Below, one piece after another: positions 1-10,042 of a DNA stretch of 64,000 nucleotides. Each line of letters begins with the position of its first letter. Within the stretch, counting starts at the first letter, position 1. Source of the DNA: Hibiscus mutabilis. Lineage: Eukaryota; Streptophyta; Magnoliopsida; Malvales; Malvaceae. A program made the position numbers and the translations under genes. The stretch is from positions 14,934,128 to 14,998,127 of the forward strand of contig CM033744.1 in NCBI GenBank assembly GCA_019671005.1, written 5' to 3'. Under the pieces are notes generated by a model, which did not search any database, had not been told where the DNA came from, and saw only the letters and a list, made by a program, of their open reading frames with translations.

Positions 1-385
1 GTCCCAAAGAATCTTCATCATCAATTCCTGTATCCTCAAGACCCAAATAGTTTGCTAAAACAGTTGAATCAATACGAAATTTCTTACCCATCAAGTATGA
101 TTCAATTGCAATAACCAATGATCTTTTTTCATTGAAAATACACTGGGTATTGGAATAAAAAATCAAAACAAGGTTATAGTATAAAATCCCGGGTATACTC
201 AAAAACTACATAAATTTCCATTCTTCCATCAAAGGTAGATATTTAAATTGAAATCTTTCAGATGATAGAAAATGGATGGAAGTATGATACTTTTTAAAAC
301 AATCCATGGCACGTGGAAATTGCAGTTCATTAAAACAATTTTGATAAATATAGGTAAGATTGGGTCGATTACCATTATGGTTGGG
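1..385 (-). pseudogene. Remnant of plant-transposon-type protein
   Basis: One minus-strand frame stays open for about 120 codons, apart from one TAG near position 221, and runs off the left edge. It reads with protein-like composition (for example YQNCFNELQFPRAMD, FYSNTQCIF and STVLANYLGLEDTG). The order resembles the putative plant transposon protein domain found in many uncharacterised retroelement-linked proteins: an acidic, aromatic N-terminal part, then a VRVFYSN-like stretch, then a short LLGL-like motif. That likeness is from memory and is not proven. It lies downstream of the copia pol on the same strand, so it could be an extra 3' frame of that element or a separate remnant. No function is assigned. 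Confidence 0.35.
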
Positions 386-1012
386 ATTTTGACTAGGAGG
401 ATTGGAAGTTGAGGCAATTTATTTTCTTACGCATTTTTTTGGGGCCACAATCTAAAAACAAAATCAAACTGAAAACGATGTATGCATAAATCAACACATT
501 CGATCCAAAAATTAATCCAATAATCAAGGTATTGTTAAAAACTATACAATATAGTTTAAAACATATACATGTATAAAAATAATTTTTGGTAAAAGAAAAC
601 TTCAAAAACAGTGTTAAAAATTATATGATATAATTTTATATTCGAATCAAAAAAATTTAGATTGAAAAAGATTTTACAAAAATATTGAAAACTATACTAT
701 ATATGTTCTAAATCTGTGATTATAATACAAAAACAATATAAAAATATGTACGGAAATTAAAAAGAAAAAGTTAGGGTTTTATACCTTAAGTTGGGATTTA
801 GGATGAATGAAGAGAGATTGATGCACAAACTTGATGATTTTTGCTTAGGTTTGATGTAAAAAACAAAAACCCTCAAAGATTTGGAAGATTTGTGTGAAAA
901 CATTGTAAGGATTTGGAGGATTTTATAGTGGATTTTCGTATCTAGGGTTTTTGAAAAAGTGGATGTGTTTGAATTAAAGTTTGAAACCTCTTTTAATTCC
1001 CAGCGACTGCGC
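386..1012. other. AT-rich spacer, no gene seen
   Basis: The stretch is AT-rich with runs of T and A. Frames here have no recognisable domain and do not overlap in a way that suggests coding. The sequence near 760-960 looks like a retroelement leader or untranslated region, but I cannot assign it to a family. Confidence 0.4.
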
Positions 1013-1159
1013 GTACCGATACGCCACATGGCATACCAAAACACAGGTACCGAAATGCTTTTAAGCCGTTTCAATACGTGACCTGTACCGGTACATGTAA
1101 AACTGTACCGAAGCACATATAAACAACCTGTATCGATACGTGAAACACCATATCAATAC
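1013..1159. repeat. Palindromic dyad cluster A (GTAYCGRTAC pairs)
   Basis: Four pairs of imperfect 10-bp palindromes. Pairs starting at 1013, 1084 and 1130 have a 10-bp spacer, for example GTATCGATAC at 1130 and ATATCAATAC at 1150. A fourth pair, near 1047, has an 11-bp spacer. The layout is the same as in the clusters at 5268, 7407, 9353, 17711 and 31093. Confidence 0.8.
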
Positions 1160-1327
1160 TATTGTGGTAGAAATGACAATTTTGGCAATAAGTTGCTCAG
1201 AAATTTGATTTGAATCAAATCGAAATGCATGTAAATGATATGAGAACATCATGTATGAGCATAAATAGATGTATACTCACCCTAGCAACAAGCATAGATG
1301 CATATAGGAGCAAAAACTCATAAGCAA
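1160..1327. other. Spacer between dyad cluster and copia pol
   Basis: No gene is seen. The sequence lies just 3' of the copia RNase H frame on the minus strand and probably belongs to that element's 3' untranslated region. The expected left LTR, matching the one at 4669, is not present here. Confidence 0.35.
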
Positions 1328-2335
1328 TCAATCAAACAAATTTAAGCATATTTTTAAGACCAAAAGAGGCTCTAAGGACCAAGGAAGGCTGGTTAAACCT
1401 AACTCTCTTCTAAGAGACCAAAAACTCTCTTTGTCTAGTGGTTTGGTGAAGATATTCGCTAATTGATTTGAGGTGTGCACATATTCTAGAACTACATCAT
1501 TTTTCAATACATGATCCCTAACGAAATGATGTCTTATTTCTATGTGTTTGGTTCTAGAGTGTTGGATGGGATTCATAGTGAGACAAATGGCACTAGTATT
1601 GTCACACCTAATGGGGACGGTACCTACATCAATTCCATAATCTATGAGTTGTTGCTTCATCCAAAGGACTTGAGCACAACAACTTCCTAAGGATATATAT
1701 TCGGCTTCGGTGGTAGATAATGCTACACTATTTTGCTTCTTAGAAAACCAAGATATGAGCATACTACCTAGGAATTGACATGTGACGTAGGTACTCTTTC
1801 TATATATCTTACAACCCCCGTAATCCGCATCCGATAAGGCCTGTAAACTAAAGGAAGAGTCTCTAGGATACCAAAGACCTGAACAAGGTGTATCTCTAAG
1901 ATATCTAAAGATCCTCTTAACGGCTATAAGGTGGGATTCTCTAGGACTAGCTTGAAATCTAGCACACAAGCGAACAGTAAACAAGATATTCGGTCTACTT
2001 GTGGTAAGATAAAGCAAAGATCCTATCATTGATCTATAAAGCTTTAAATCCACACACTTACCTCATTTATCCTTATCAAGCCTTGTAGGAAAACTCATTG
2101 GTGTGGCTTGAGGCTTTGTGTTCTCCAAGCCAAACTTCTTGAGCATGTCCTTGGTGTACTTAGCTTGATTGATGAAGATGTCATCCTTCCTTTGTTTAAT
2201 TTAAAGCCCCAAGAAGTAGGAAAGCTCCCCCATCATGCTCCTCTCAAATTCACCTTGCACCAACTTGGCAAACTCTTGACATAGAAATTCATTAGTAGAA
2301 CCGAAAATAATATTATCAACATAAATTTGAACTAC
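1328..2335 (-). pseudogene. Copia RT C-terminus and RNase H
   Basis: The frame carries the end of the reverse transcriptase, with YVDN in place of the catalytic YVDD followed by IIFGSTN, then GELSYFLGL. It continues into the connection segment (KLYRSMIGSLLYLT, SRPNI) and the copia RNase H with SDADYGGC, KSTYVTCQFLG, STTEAEYISL, CDNTSAICL, SRTKHIEIRHHFVRDHV and NIFTKPLD. RNase H would degrade the RNA strand of the RNA/DNA hybrid during reverse transcription. At least one stop or frame change lies between 2053 and 2201. The Asp-to-Asn change in the RT active site and loss of the finger/palm part mean no polymerase function. The RNase H half is long and well preserved. Confidence 0.9.
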
Positions 2336-2700
2336 TAATATGTCTTTGTCATTTGAAAATTTTATTTTAGGCAAACCTTTTACTAGATCTTTTGAAACCA
2401 ATTTTTCTAAAACATTCATGCTTGCATGCCCTAGTTTTCTATGCAATAACCATTTTTCTAAAACACTCATGCTTGTATGCCCTAGTTTTCTATGCCATAA
2501 CCATGAATCATGCTCATCATTTGCAACAAAAAATGTTTGAGAAATGTGTATGTCATCTAGATGCACCATGTATATGTTTCCTATGTGATGACCAAAAAGC
2601 ACAATTTAATTTGTTTCAATGTTTAAAAACTTGCAACCATTAGAATAAAAAAGAACATTGAAACCTTTGTCACATAATTGACTAATACTTAAAAGATTTA
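2336..2700 (-). pseudogene. GAG-pre-integrase domain fused to RT by deletion
   Basis: The motif WLWHRKLGH followed by SMSVLEK marks the pre-integrase zinc-binding region that precedes copia integrase. The motif is present twice in tandem through a 51-bp duplication. After LVKGLPKIKFSNDKD the frame runs directly into the RT words ILVVQIYVDN, so the integrase catalytic core (DDE) and the first half of RT are absent. This is a clean internal deletion that kept the reading frame across the junction near 2340. The upstream part (2600-2700) continues from the protease domain with some damage. Confidence 0.85.
2401..2502. repeat. 51-bp tandem duplication in pre-integrase
   Basis: Units 2401-2451 and 2452-2502 differ at only a few positions (for example CATTCATGCTTGCATG versus CACTCATGCTTGTATG). 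The unit is a multiple of three, so the frame is kept and 17 residues around the HRKLGH motif are doubled. Confidence 0.9.
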
Positions 2701-3240
2701 TGTTTTAGACTGTTGACATATAAAATATTATAAATTTGAATGGATAAGTGATTACCAATAGAACCAATTCCTTCAATGTGGCCTTTGGAGTTGTCACCAA
2801 ATGTTACTACTCCTCTACTCTCTGGCTTTAGTTCCAAGAATCGACTCTTGTATCTGGTCATGTGTCTTAAGCATCCACTATCAAGGTACCATGAGTTTGC
2901 ACTTGTAGCCTTGGCCTTGTAGCAATGCTTCCCCCTACAAACATGGAATCAATTTTGGATTTTTGGTACCCAAATCTTTTTGGGTCCATGAGCATTAGTT
3001 CTCAAAATCTTGGTTCCCTTAAGAATCCAATAAGCAATCTAATTAGCATTGTTAGAAGCTACAACATCCTTAGGAATCCAAATGCTTCTAACTTTCTTAC
3101 CATAATAGGGCCTTGAATACCCTTCATGTTTGTGTCTATTAAAGTTCCTTTTAACATAGTTGGGTTTTGAAGATTGCCCTTTTTCAAAACTTGATTTCCC
3201 AACATTGTTTAAGGAAGCTTTGAGATCATTTACCTCGTTG
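2700..3240 (-). pseudogene. Copia aspartic protease and linker
   Basis: Minus-strand words KKIWVPKS, then NSWYLDSGCLRHMT, then VTFGDNSKGHIEGIGSIG are the typical start of copia protease. The DSG at roughly 2890 is the catalytic triad that cuts the polyprotein. Upstream, a linker with WIPKDVV and YWILKGTK joins it to gag. At least one stop (in the AN-IAYW stretch) and frame changes interrupt it. The order and spacing with gag and pre-integrase fit one polyprotein. Confidence 0.75.
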
Positions 3241-4583
3241 AGTTAATGATCTTTTAACTCAGAAAGAAGGTTATTTAGATCAACATTTTCCTTTTCAAAA
3301 TATTTTTGATCATCTAGTAAATCATTAACCTTCTTTTCAAGTTTTGAATTAGTCTTGATCAAATAATCATTTTTATTTTTCAAATCGAAAATTATTTTCT
3401 TATTTTTCAAAAGTGATTCTTTGTATTTCAAAACTAATTCATCGTAACCCTCTTGCAACTCATTATAATCCTCAAATAATTTATCATAATTAAGATCGTT
3501 AGATGAGTTGAAGGTTACCTTAGGATCCTCTTCATAGGCCATGAGACAAAGGTTTGCAACTTTGTGCTCCTCGTCACTTGAAGACTCTTCGCCGCTCTAA
3601 GTGGCTACATGGACTTTGTGCTTCTTTTTCTTCTCAAAGCCTTTTTTCTTGAGTTGGGGATAATCAATCTTGATGTGTATCAGCTTCTTACATTCGTAGC
3701 ACATAATAGGATCTTTTTTTTTCTTTCTTGTTCTTGTTCTTGAGATCCCTTATTCGATTAGATCTCATGAGTCGAGTGAATCGTTTGGCTATCATAGCCA
3801 ACTCCTTGTCTTCCTCCTCGCTAGAATCACTCTCATCATAAGATGCTTTGAGAGCGATTCACATCTTCTTCTTCTCTACTTTTTTCTTCTCGGCCTTCAT
3901 TTTTCCTTCTTCTTTTCTTCATCTCTTCCTTTTTTCATTATCTCATGGGTGAGAAGAGACCCCATAAGAGAGTCGAGCTTTAGCGTCTTGAGATCTTTCG
4001 CTTCTATGATAGCCGTTCTTTTACCATCCCAAGACTCGGGAAGTGAGTATAGTAGTTTTTGAACTAGCTTCTCCTCCGGAATGACTTCTCCTAGACCATT
4101 GAGGCCATTAACACTAACGGAGAATCGTTCAAACATTTTGGAGATATCTTCATCTTGCTCTATCTTAAAATTTTCATAGCTCAAATTAAGAAGTCCAATC
4201 TTGGTCTCTTTAACTTCATTGGTGCCTTCGTAAGTGATATCTAGCTTATCCCAAATTTCTTTGGCACTTGAGCAAGATGACATCTTGGAGTACTCATCTG
4301 GTCCAAGTGAGCAAAATAGCATGTGCATTGCTTTATCATTGATTTAGAGCTTCTTTCGATCTTCATTGATCATCTCGTGCTTGGACTTTGGTACTAACCG
4401 ATCACCTTCTCTCTGTATCGGGATTGTCAGTCCATCTTCAACTATATCCCATAGGAGGTAGTCATGGGATTTGATGAAAAACCTCATACCATTTTTCTAA
4501 TAGGGATAGTTATCCCCATTGAAATATGGAGGTTTGGTAATGGATTGAGACTCGTATAAGTTGTTGTCGGAGGTGGATGCCAT
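3241..4583 (-). pseudogene. Copia gag (UBN2, zinc knuckle, coiled coil)
   Basis: Gag forms the virus-like particle that packages element RNA. The start chosen is the ATG at 4583-4581 (MASTSDNN), 70 bp after the primer-binding site. It is followed by PPYFNGDNYPY, the usual gag opening. The UBN2 (Retrotran_gag_2) domain spans about 4330-3900, with AKEIWDKLDITYEGTNEV and LLYSLPESWD. A CCHC knuckle near 3710-3670 reads CYECKKLIH but ends in Tyr where the last Cys should be. About 100 residues at 3542-3243 are heptad-like and Lys/Glu/Asn/Leu-rich, probably a coiled coil. In-frame stops lie near 4500, 4345 and 3597. The frame is dead but complete in layout. Confidence 0.85.
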
Positions 4584-4652
4584 GGATTTGAATTCTATTG
4601 ATTGAATCACCTTCTAGGATCCCTCAACGGTTGTTAGACCTTTGGTTGAATG

Positions 4653-4666
4653 TGGCTCTGATACCA
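4653..4666 (-). promoter_or_regulatory. Primer-binding site, initiator tRNA-Met type
   Basis: On the minus strand this reads TGGTATCAGAGCCA, complementary to the 3' end of plant initiator tRNA-Met. It lies 2 nt from the LTR end, as expected for the start of minus-strand DNA synthesis. Confidence 0.9.
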
Positions 4667-5162
4667 ATTGTTAGGATTATCAATCAATGTAGATGGTGGC
4701 CAAGAGGGGGTGAATTAGTATTTTAAAATTTTTGGAAGCAAATCGAAAGAGATAGACAATGGAACACAAGGGTTTATAGTGGTTCAAGCTTCTAGCAAGC
4801 TCTACGTCCACTACCTTAGCTTCCTACTAAGGATTTTCAACAATTTCACTATGAAATTCTTCCCCTTTTCTAGGCTTAGGAGGCAATCGTTACATGTTCA
4901 AGCTTTCTACCCAAAGCTTTGAACAATTCACTCTTAATACAAAGAAAGAAATTTGGCAAATGAAATATCCTCACAAGATACAAATTTTGCCCCACTTAAG
5001 ATTTCTCACAACCCTAAACTTGAAACAAAGATATACAAAGGAATTACACAAGTTGGGTGTACAAGATAAGACTCTAAAAGCACAAAGGGTTGGATTTTGC
5101 TTGATTGCTTGAATGTTGATCAAAGTAGGTTCATTAGTTGTTGCAGCAGCATTGGAGTCTTG

Positions 5163-5170
5163 TATTTATA
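5163..5170 (-). promoter_or_regulatory. TATA box of copia LTR
   Basis: The minus strand reads GGGTATAAATACAAG, a near-ideal plant TATA box. It lies between dyad cluster B (U3 side) and the primer-binding site. The matching stretch is deleted in LTR copy 2. Confidence 0.7.
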
Positions 5171-5267
5171 CCCTCTCATTGATTTCTAGCCGTTTGGGTG
5201 GTTGGAGTATTGAATATAGTCGTTGGAGGGCTTCTTTCCTGCAATAAATGTTATTTGCCAACCAACT

Positions 5268-5477
5268 GTACCGGTACACGAAGGCCTGTATCGATACATG
5301 TTACAAGAAAAATATAACCATTGTGTATAGGTGTACCGATACGCGAAATGCCGTATCGAAATGGTCATTGTGTAAAATAAGGGCATATCGAAACATCAAG
5401 GCCGTATCGGTACAGTTTTTGCTCACTGGAATCCGAGATGAAAAATTACATCGGTACACCTAGGGGCGTATCGTTAC
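5268..5477. repeat. Palindromic dyad cluster B in copia U3
   Basis: Four modules start at 5268, 5333, 5385 and 5448. In three of them the two decamers are separated by exactly 10 bp, and in one by 9 bp. The first is GTACCGGTAC, 10 bp, GTATCGATAC. The cluster lies about 100-310 bp upstream of the minus-strand TATA box. Confidence 0.9.
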
Positions 5478-5720
5478 GGTTAATGGAAAAATTAAAAGTT
5501 CGTTGATTCCAATAACTGACAAGGTGTTAAGTGTTCAAAAGTACTATTTTTATTACCCTTTTTACTCATATTATTGTTAGACTTAGGCTCATATTAGTTG
5601 CATAATTAGTCATTCATACATTAAATCATGTTTCTTTCCACCATTGAGCTTGATTACATAAATTGGTGATTTTTGTGGAAAAAAATACTGCTTTGGTGTG
5701 TTTTTGTGTTTGCAGAATCA

Positions 5721-5832
5721 GTTGCCAAAGCAAGGCTAGAACCAGTAGCCAGGGAAATACAAGAAGGAGATGCCGACGCAGTTGCCAGGGTAGTGCATGA
5801 AGGTTATGCCGAGCTAGTTGCCAGGGCAATTG
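5721..5832. repeat. GTTGCC-type palindromic repeats
   Basis: GTTGCC-like words start at 5721, 5745, 5781 and 5817 (spacings 24, 36, 36). More occur at about 6641-6735, including the perfect palindrome GTTGCCGCGGCAAC near 6721 and GTTGCCAAGGCAAC near 6695. Confidence 0.6.
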
Positions 5833-6065
5833 TCGACAATGGAAAAAGATGATGTGGCACTCGAATTGATGACTAGATAAAGCCCAATATGACGTGGAAG
5901 AAGATAAATCCTAGAAGAATTGGAGATTCAAAGAGAGATTAAATCCCAAAGAAGATAAAAGAAGATCTATAAGAAATTTAAATATAATAAAGAATTATAT
6001 TCTTTTAAAGTATTTAATTCCAACTTAACTTCCTCCTCGAGAAAGACTTTGACCTAACCATCTCC

Positions 6066-6073
6066 TATATAAA
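6066..6073 (+). promoter_or_regulatory. TATA box of Athila/Tat-type LTR
   Basis: CCTATATAAAGAACCC matches a canonical plant TATA box. The remaining 950 bp to the LTR end would be R-U5. Confidence 0.6.
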
Positions 6074-7032
6074 GAACCCTTAGCCGCCTATTTCAACAAG
6101 TTTGGAGGGAGAGTTCGATTGAGAGAGAATTCAAGAGGGCTGATCGATTTCTTCTTCTTCTTCTTTGCTTCCATTAGATTCATGGTTTGGGGATTATTCT
6201 TTGTTTATCTTTTGAACCCAACCATGAACTAACTTGATTAGTTGGGGTTATTGTGTTTTGTGGTTGCGAGATACAATTGGATTTTGTTTAGGTAATGAGA
6301 GTTTGCACTTTCAATTCAAGGTTTACTCATTCTTGGTTTTTATTATTGTTTGCGGGTGAATTGGGAGAGGATATCGTAACTCTATCTATTTATCTAATAT
6401 TGAGAGAGTTGGATTCAAGAAACGAATCAGTATGGTCTTTATTTAATCTATTGATGGTGAAGATTAATCTGGCTTAAGAATAAGTTAAGGATTTCAACGG
6501 CTAAGAGGAGCGCAAGATTGGTTGTTGTTCACCCCTGATTCACGCAGGGATGTATTGTCAAGGCATGCATAATTAGCTAGAGTTTCAACTTAGGGATAAG
6601 AAGAAACCATTGAAGAACACTCTGTCAAACCTTGAAGTTGCTGCCCAGCCGCCCAAACAGTTGCCCAGTCAGTTGCCCAGGTAACCGTCGATTAGTTGCC
6701 AAGGCAACCCCGCTGCGCAAGTTGCCGCGGCAACTGAATTGCCCTTGCACTCTTTTACCAAGACGATCCAATTGGCTATCATCCTCAACTCACAATAACC
6801 TGGCTTATTCCCTCTCTTATTTGTTTTCATCTATTCTTTTAGTTTATTGCTCTTAGTTTACTCGTTAATTAGAACCTCTATTATCAATTGTGTTTTTATT
6901 TTCACAGTGCAGTAACTTAAGCAAAGTGGCCCAAACCAATCCTTGTGGAGACGATACTCGTATCACTTTATTACTTACGATGTGTATACTTGCACCGTTT
7001 GCGTAGCACTTATTATGCGCAACAAGTTTTTG

Positions 7033-8154
7033 GCAAACACAAGGATTTATAGTGGTTCAAGCTCTACGTCCACTACCTTAGCTCCCTACTAAGGATTTTC
7101 AACAATTTCACTATGAAATTCTTCCCCTTTTCTAGGCTTAGGAGGCAATCGTTACATGTTCAAGCTTTCTACCCAAAGCTTTAAACAATTCACTCTTAAT
7201 ACAAAGAAAGAAATTTGGCAAACGAAATATCCTCACAAGATACAAATTTTACCCCACTTAATATTTCTCACAACCCTAAACTTGAAACAAAGATATACAA
7301 AGGAATTACACAAGTTGGGTGTACAAGATAAGACTCTAAAAGCACAAAGGGTTGGATTTTGCTTGATTGCTTCTTTCCCGCAATAAATGCTATCTGCCAA
7401 CCAACTGTATCGGTACACGAAGGCCTGTATCGATACCTGTTACAAGAAAAATATAGCCATTGTGTATAGGTGTATCGATACGCGGGAGGCTGTATCGAAA
7501 TGATCATTGTGTAAAATAGGGGCGTATCGAAACATCAAGGCTGTATCGGTACAATTTTTGCTCACTAGAATCTGAGATGAAAATTTACATCGGTACACCT
7601 AGGGGCGTATCAGTACGGTTAATGGAAAAAATAAAAGTTTGTTGTTTCCAATAACTGACAAGGCAACGGTCAAAAACATTTAATGCACACCGTATTGATA
7701 CAGATATAACCATATCGGTACAAATAAAAATTTCTTAAACCCATATTTTAGATTGTATCAAAACAATGTAAGCTATATCGAAACACTTTACAAAACCATT
7801 TGCCAAGATGAATGTCGTATCGAAATGGGTGAGGCAGTATCGATACGCGTTGCTTAAAATGCAGGCTAAGTTTAAAGGTCGTATCGAAATGAGCTAAGTC
7901 GTATCGGTACGCTTTGCAACACCAAATTCCAGTAACCAATTTTTGTATCGAAACACCAAGGGGTGTATCGATACGCCTGGGCGTATTTGTGTATTTTGGC
8001 TTGAAAACACTTAGAAAAACTTTGGGTTTAAGGTTTGACTTAATAAAAAAAATTCTTGTCAAGTTGTGAGATGTTAGAATACTTAAAAATATATTTCCTT
8101 TTACAATTTAGTCCTTAAACACTTTGTTATATCAAAATCAAACATAGGTTTTAC
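7033..8154 (-). repeat. Copia LTR, copy 2
   Basis: It is close to copy 1 over 7037-7665, then continues through more dyads to a likely LTR edge at the TTTTACA near 8153. Relative to copy 1 it lacks about 118 bp (5114-5231 of copy 1), with GCTT at both edges of the loss. The loss removes the TATA box. It ends where the truncated gypsy LTR begins. Confidence 0.7.
7407..7974. repeat. Palindromic dyad cluster C in copia U3
   Basis: Nine modules. The first four match cluster B; five more follow to 7974, each with a 10-bp spacer (for example GTATCGAAAC, 10 bp, GTATCGATAC at 7945-7974). It is the largest cluster in the window. Confidence 0.9.
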
Positions 8155-9352
8155 AGCTTGTAAAAACAGTGAGGTAATTGGTAAATGGTGAATTATATTG
8201 GCAAGTGATGAGTTTTTAAAAAAATGTTATCGGATATAGTTGGCCGAACATAGGATTGATAGTGCACTATAATAAGTCGCCTTGGATGTTAAGGGGTTTT
8301 GATTTAGTGTATCGAAAACTCCATCCAAGTACCCTAAAGGACGAGGGGTTATATGGTACCGTAAACTCTCGTTAGTGGATTAAGCATCTAACTGATGATT
8401 AGGGTTGGTGTCCCCGTGATTTGTAAATTGTACTCGGTTGGTAATGTACCGCGATTATGATTGTATCGCAATTCCGATTGAGATGGCTCGAAGTGTTGGG
8501 GGAACACTTGTTGAATCCGTGTATCCGATGAATTATTTTGGAAATAGAATTTGGTTAATAATCACTTGTAAGCTAATATAATTGTTAATGTATCATTGAA
8601 AGGTTTATGTTGTAAATGTGATTTATACATGTTTACTCTTTAAGCTTTGCATGTGGTTGTTATACATGGGAATGCTTAAATTGAGGTTGAGCAATGGGAT
8701 TTGCTGGTTGTTAGTGATACATGTTGCATATGTTTAATATGTTGGTTTTAAAAGTGTTAAGTGCATGGTTTTCAAGGAATGATAATGTTTTAATTGATGT
8801 TTAAAAGGTGATTGAAATGAGATTTCAATGTGTTGTTAAGAAATAGTTTTAATGCATTGATGGTGTGTCGTTTTGAGCACTCCTCACTAAGCCTAGTGTG
8901 CTTACGCTCTCTTTGTCCATCAATGCAGAGAATTAAAGGTTCGGAAGGCAGCGGGAAGCAAGGGATCACAAAAAAACTTAGTATCAAAAGTATGTTTTTG
9001 AATTATACTATAAGTAATAAGGGCAATGGGATTTTCGTTGTTGTTTTGGGAGGTGTTTTGCTAAACTCCCTGTTTGAGCAAGTTTGAGTTGCTGCTATGG
9101 GTTTGTAAATGTCCATTATAGTTTGATTGTGGTGGCAGTTTGAGATTTCATGTTTTGCTTGCTTTGGTTTTTAGGAAGCATGCCTCTAGATTTACATTTG
9201 AAGCATGATGCCATGAATTGATGTTGAAACTAGGTTGTTTCGATGTGGTTTGATCCTTGAATATGTTGGATGTATGTTAGAAGCATGTTGGGGTATTATG
9301 GTATGTTCGAAAGCATGTTAAACCAACAAAAGTGGACATTACAGGCCCAGGC

Positions 9353-9614
9353 GTACTAGTACGGGTGTTCTTGTTTCAGTACGAGTAAGCCATTTCAGGC
9401 TTAGCGTACTGGTACATATGTAAGCGTTTTGGTACTAGCATAGGTAAATTTGGCCAGCATTTCGGTACGCGAGGAGATATTTTGATACGACATAGTAATT
9501 TTATAAAGGGCGTTTCATTACACGTAGGCGTGTCGAAACGAATTTATGCTACTAGAATTTTGGAGTATGAATTAGTGAAGGTGTACCGATACATCCCCTT
9601 GCATGTACCGATAC
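9353..9614. repeat. Palindromic dyad cluster D in gypsy U3
   Basis: Five modules. The first three have a 10-bp spacer (for example GTACTGGTAC, 10 bp, GTTTTGGTAC); the last two have 8 and 12 bp. The cluster ends about 280 bp upstream of the TATA-like box. Confidence 0.85.
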
Positions 9615-9895
9615 GATGGCAGTTAAATCAGTTATTTGAATTTTATGAAGTTCTGGTTTCTTACGATTTTGTCCCTAAATGTTATAGATGAAGTTGGATG
9701 AGTATGGATGACCTTTCTGAGCTAATTTTCAATATGTATGCATGAAACCTGACTAATTGAAGGTTGGGTAACATTAAAAAGAGTTAAGTCTTTATGGTTT
9801 TCAGAAATTGCAATTTGGTCCCTAAATTGCAAGTATGTCCAATTAGATGTCAATTTGATGCCCGATTGAGTAGGTTTTCACCTGCGATCAGTATG

Positions 9896-9903
9896 TATAT
9901 ATA
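9896..9903 (+). promoter_or_regulatory. TATA-like box of gypsy LTR
   Basis: GTATGTATATATAGG lies 138 bp before the LTR end. The corresponding place in the LTR ending at 31900 has lost the TATA word. Confidence 0.5.
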
Positions 9904-10042
9904 GGATAATAATTGTGCATCTAGACAAGATAAGAAAAAAATGGACGTGTTTTGGGTTTCATCTTCGCAGTTTACTTCGGTAAACCTAATGTAGCTCGCT
10001 CGGTTCGGTCTTGTGACCATGTCAGGTCGAGGGGGTTACATT

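Larger units (their letters stand above)
1328..5524 (-). mobile_element. SIRE-like Ty1/copia retrotransposon, decayed
   Basis: Read on the minus strand the order is LTR (4669 upward), primer-binding site (4653-4666), gag with UBN2 domain and zinc knuckle (from 4583), a coiled-coil segment, protease, GAG-pre-integrase, truncated reverse transcriptase and RNase H (to 1328). Protease before integrase before RT is the copia order. The long coiled coil after gag and the RNase H wording point to the SIRE lineage. The integrase core and the N-terminal half of RT are deleted, and several frames carry stops, so the copy is not autonomous. The left LTR is missing. Family placement is inferred from motif wording. 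Confidence 0.8.
4669..5524 (-). repeat. Copia LTR, copy 1 (5' LTR, partial)
   Basis: It starts (plus-strand view) with TGTTAGGATT next to the primer-binding site, which fixes the 3' end of this minus-strand 5' LTR. It carries a TATA box on the minus strand and dyad cluster B upstream of it. From about 4766 to 5524 it is repeated at 7037-7665, where copy 2 then continues to about 8154. Copy 1 is cut at 5524 by the Athila/Tat-type segment. Confidence 0.8.
5525..7032 (+). mobile_element. Athila/Tat-type LTR segment
   Basis: The segment is unrelated to its flanks. Its right end reads TTATGCGCAACA followed by AGTTTTTGGCA, which is the typical end of an Athila/Tat LTR and the first bases of its TTTTTGGCGCC primer-binding region. 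A likely LTR start is the TGTTAG at 5575. A strong TATA box lies at 6066. No gag or pol follows, so only an LTR and a few internal bases survive. It is flanked by direct copies of 0.6-0.75 kb of the copia LTR, so it is not a simple insertion. Open frames inside it have no recognisable domain. Confidence 0.65.
8155..10040 (+). repeat. Tekay-like 5' LTR, 5'-truncated
   Basis: From about 8158 to 9545 it matches 16517-17886 of the 3' LTR. It ends in GGGGGTTACA directly before the primer-binding site. The first 1.55 kb of the LTR is missing. It contains the conserved CCTCACTAAG block at 8883, dyad cluster D and a TATA-like box at 9896. Together with the 3' copy it implies a full LTR of about 3.4 kb. 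Confidence 0.85.

Noticed and set aside
757..1116. 119-codon minus-strand frame over dyad cluster A
   Set aside because: It runs through the palindromic repeats with no domain and is probably accidental.
1160..1327. Env-like gene downstream of the SIRE-like pol
   Set aside because: SIRE elements can carry one, but no open frame with envelope-like features is present here.
7748..8062. 104-codon minus-strand frame in copia LTR copy 2
   Set aside because: Its codons come from the dyad repeats (repeated RYD words). It is a by-product of the repeats.
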